DNA from: Scedosporium boydii
Lineage: Eukaryota > Ascomycota > Sordariomycetes > Microascales > Microascaceae
Length of the DNA stretch: 64,000 nt
Assembly: GCA_002221725.1 (NCBI GenBank)
Contig: NJFT01000033.1
Span: 124,001 to 188,000, forward strand
Direction: 5' to 3'
Shown: one piece after another, positions 62,901 through 64,000 of the stretch
Position numbering within the stretch: position 1 is the stretch's first letter
Layout of the letters: each line of letters starts with the position of its first letter
The notes under the pieces: model-generated
Told to the model about the DNA's origin: nothing
The model's database searches: none
Seen by the model: the letters and a program-made list of their open reading frames with translations, nothing else
Translations under genes and position numbers: made by a program

Positions 62901-63071
62901 CACATCTGCATCCTCATCAAAGGCGGCAGGGGAAGGAGTATCGAGTGCGTCAAGGCTATCGCCATTAGGTTTTCCAGATGAACGGCCTCCTCGACTCGAA
63001 AATCCGCCTCTACCGCCACGGCCAGAGCCTCGTCCCCTAGAGGCACCAGACCGAGTCGCAGTCTCGGACAT
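59913..63071 (-). CDS. DEF1: DEF1-like RNA polymerase II degradation factor (CUE domain, Gln-rich)
   Basis: A 981-residue factor in two exons (62762-63071 and 59913-62548; intron 62549-62761). Yeast Def1 recruits the elongin-cullin ubiquitin ligase to stalled RNA polymerase II. The N-terminus is an Arg/Gly-rich segment (RGRGSGRGGRGGFSSRGGR). A CUE-like ubiquitin-binding region follows, about residues 53-103 (MFQGWSEVDILYALQEADGD, LAVERIAHG). The intron joins it to AVSQWGEVSSKSKKTRSK, a block typical of the family. A second RG-rich patch (GRGGRGRGADRGGRAPRSR) precedes a Pro/Ala/Glu-rich middle, and the C-terminal half is very rich in Gln, Gly, Tyr and Pro (prion-like), ending in a poly-Gln run and RGGWGGNYNH. 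In yeast, proteolytic removal of the Gln-rich tail sends Def1 to the nucleus. Low complexity makes alignment beyond the CUE region weak. Confidence 0.87.
59946..59978 (-). repeat. CAG/CAA repeat encoding poly-Gln in DEF1
   Basis: Eleven mixed CAG/CAA codons near the C-terminus. Interruption by CAA lowers slippage, yet length may differ between strains. Confidence 0.85.
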
Positions 63072-64000
63072 TATGAGCGAGACGAAAGATATGGGGTTTG
63101 GGTGAGGAAGGGAAAAAAGAAGGGAAGATGGGCAGACGGGTCCAGTTCCGTTGCACAGGAATTTCAAGCTTCGCGGTCAATGCAGGCTCGTCGATTTTTG
63201 ATTCAATCTAGAGGTTCGAGAAAGGAAGGCGTACGATGGAGTACACCGACGTGGATAGGCGACGCGCGTCCGACGTGAATCTGGGACGTTTCTTGATGGA
63301 TTTTGTGATGATGGTTTGGAAGGGGGGGGGTGGTGTGGTTTGGGGGTGGAAGGAAGGAGAAAAAAATGGTGAACGGGAGAGGCTGATGCTTGTCAAGGCA
63401 AAAAGTACGAGAGTACACGGTGCTAGTGCTGGGATTTCCTCTTCGCTGCTGCTGGTGTGTCGACGTGTTAGCAGCAAGGTACAAGGTACCAGAGACTTGC
63501 GCCATTCATCCAGGGTCGCCCCAAGGGTACCAGATGGGGCAAGTCCTTTGGGGCTATATATGGTATCACTTTAGCAGCAACACTGCATATGTTATGGATA
63601 AATTGTTACTATAGTACATGTCCAGATCAGGTGCTATCAGGTCTAGCCCGAAGTTTCTTTTGCCTCCGAGCCACAAGTACCTGATACCTCTCTACCAAGG
63701 AGGAGCTGCAAGGCCCAGCAACCACTTTCTACTTCGTACAAAATAGGCGGCGAGCCCGCCGCCCCTAAATTATACACCTGCAGAACAGAGCAAGCTCCCC
63801 TTGTCAGCGCTTCGCTTGGGGCACGCGTCACGATGGCTATCTGACCCAGGATGGAGAAACACCCGAAGTGTCTCGGCGTCGTCCAACGATAAGATAGTTT
63901 AGTAGAATAATCGACAATGGCAATTCTAAACTCCAAACAGAAACTGGTTGGCAGCAGAAAAGGACAGGCCGATAGCCTCGTCAACTTCGTAATTAGGCAC
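63072..64000. other. Intergenic, DEF1 upstream region
   Basis: Promoter/leader of DEF1 and about 800 further bases to the window edge. No gene is recognised. Confidence 0.45.

Noticed and set aside
1..64000. Biosynthetic gene cluster, CRISPR array or bacterial-type operon
   Set aside because: No polyketide/peptide synthase, spaced direct repeats or operon structure seen; gene order is ordinary fungal housekeeping.

Overview
The window reads as nuclear DNA of a filamentous ascomycete (Pezizomycotina, most likely Sordariomycetes; I cannot name the genus). The signs are short GT-AG introns with CTAAC/CTGAC-like branch sites, a GAL4-type Zn2Cys6 regulator, a GH7 cellobiohydrolase, a DUF4246 protein, an F-box/LRR protein, and long pyrimidine-rich intergenic gaps. 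No gene clusters or operons are expected or seen. Exon coordinates given below were worked out by eye from reading frame, phase and splice sites.

Layout. 1-1021: 5' part of a Zn2Cys6 transcription factor running off the left edge. 2049-4728: a 2.68-kb Tc1/mariner-like element with perfect 24-bp terminal inverted repeats between TA dinucleotides. It contains a wrecked DDE transposase, a nested insertion, an unrecognised gene relic and an intact 120-codon gene for a tandem GRF-like zinc-ribbon protein. It ends about 70 bp from the stop codon of a GT61 glycosyltransferase gene (4799-6403). 7422-10428: TBC-domain Rab GAP of the Gyp5 type. 12310-14844: divergent DUF4246 protein. 17659-30252: the giant HECT ubiquitin ligase TOM1/HUWE1 (about 4086 residues, five exons). 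31685-32424: ribosomal protein S8. 33230-33907: DUF2470 membrane protein. 34631-35395: relic of an AT-hook protein gene. 36359-38909: F-box/leucine-rich protein. 41627-42839: two-finger C2H2 regulator, followed by a 7.5-kb stretch without a convincing gene. 50345-52123: eIF2B gamma (GCD1). 56241-58001: secreted GH7 cellobiohydrolase without a cellulose-binding module. 59913-63071: DEF1-like CUE/glutamine-rich factor.

Most of the window is ordinary housekeeping sequence: protein turnover (TOM1, DEF1, an F-box candidate), translation (S8, eIF2B gamma) and membrane traffic (Gyp5). Two genes face the outside or the secretory route (GT61, GH7). The most unusual part is the mariner-like element. 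Its transposase is dead, yet its ends are perfect and it encloses an intact gene for a protein of a fold associated with nucleic-acid binding.
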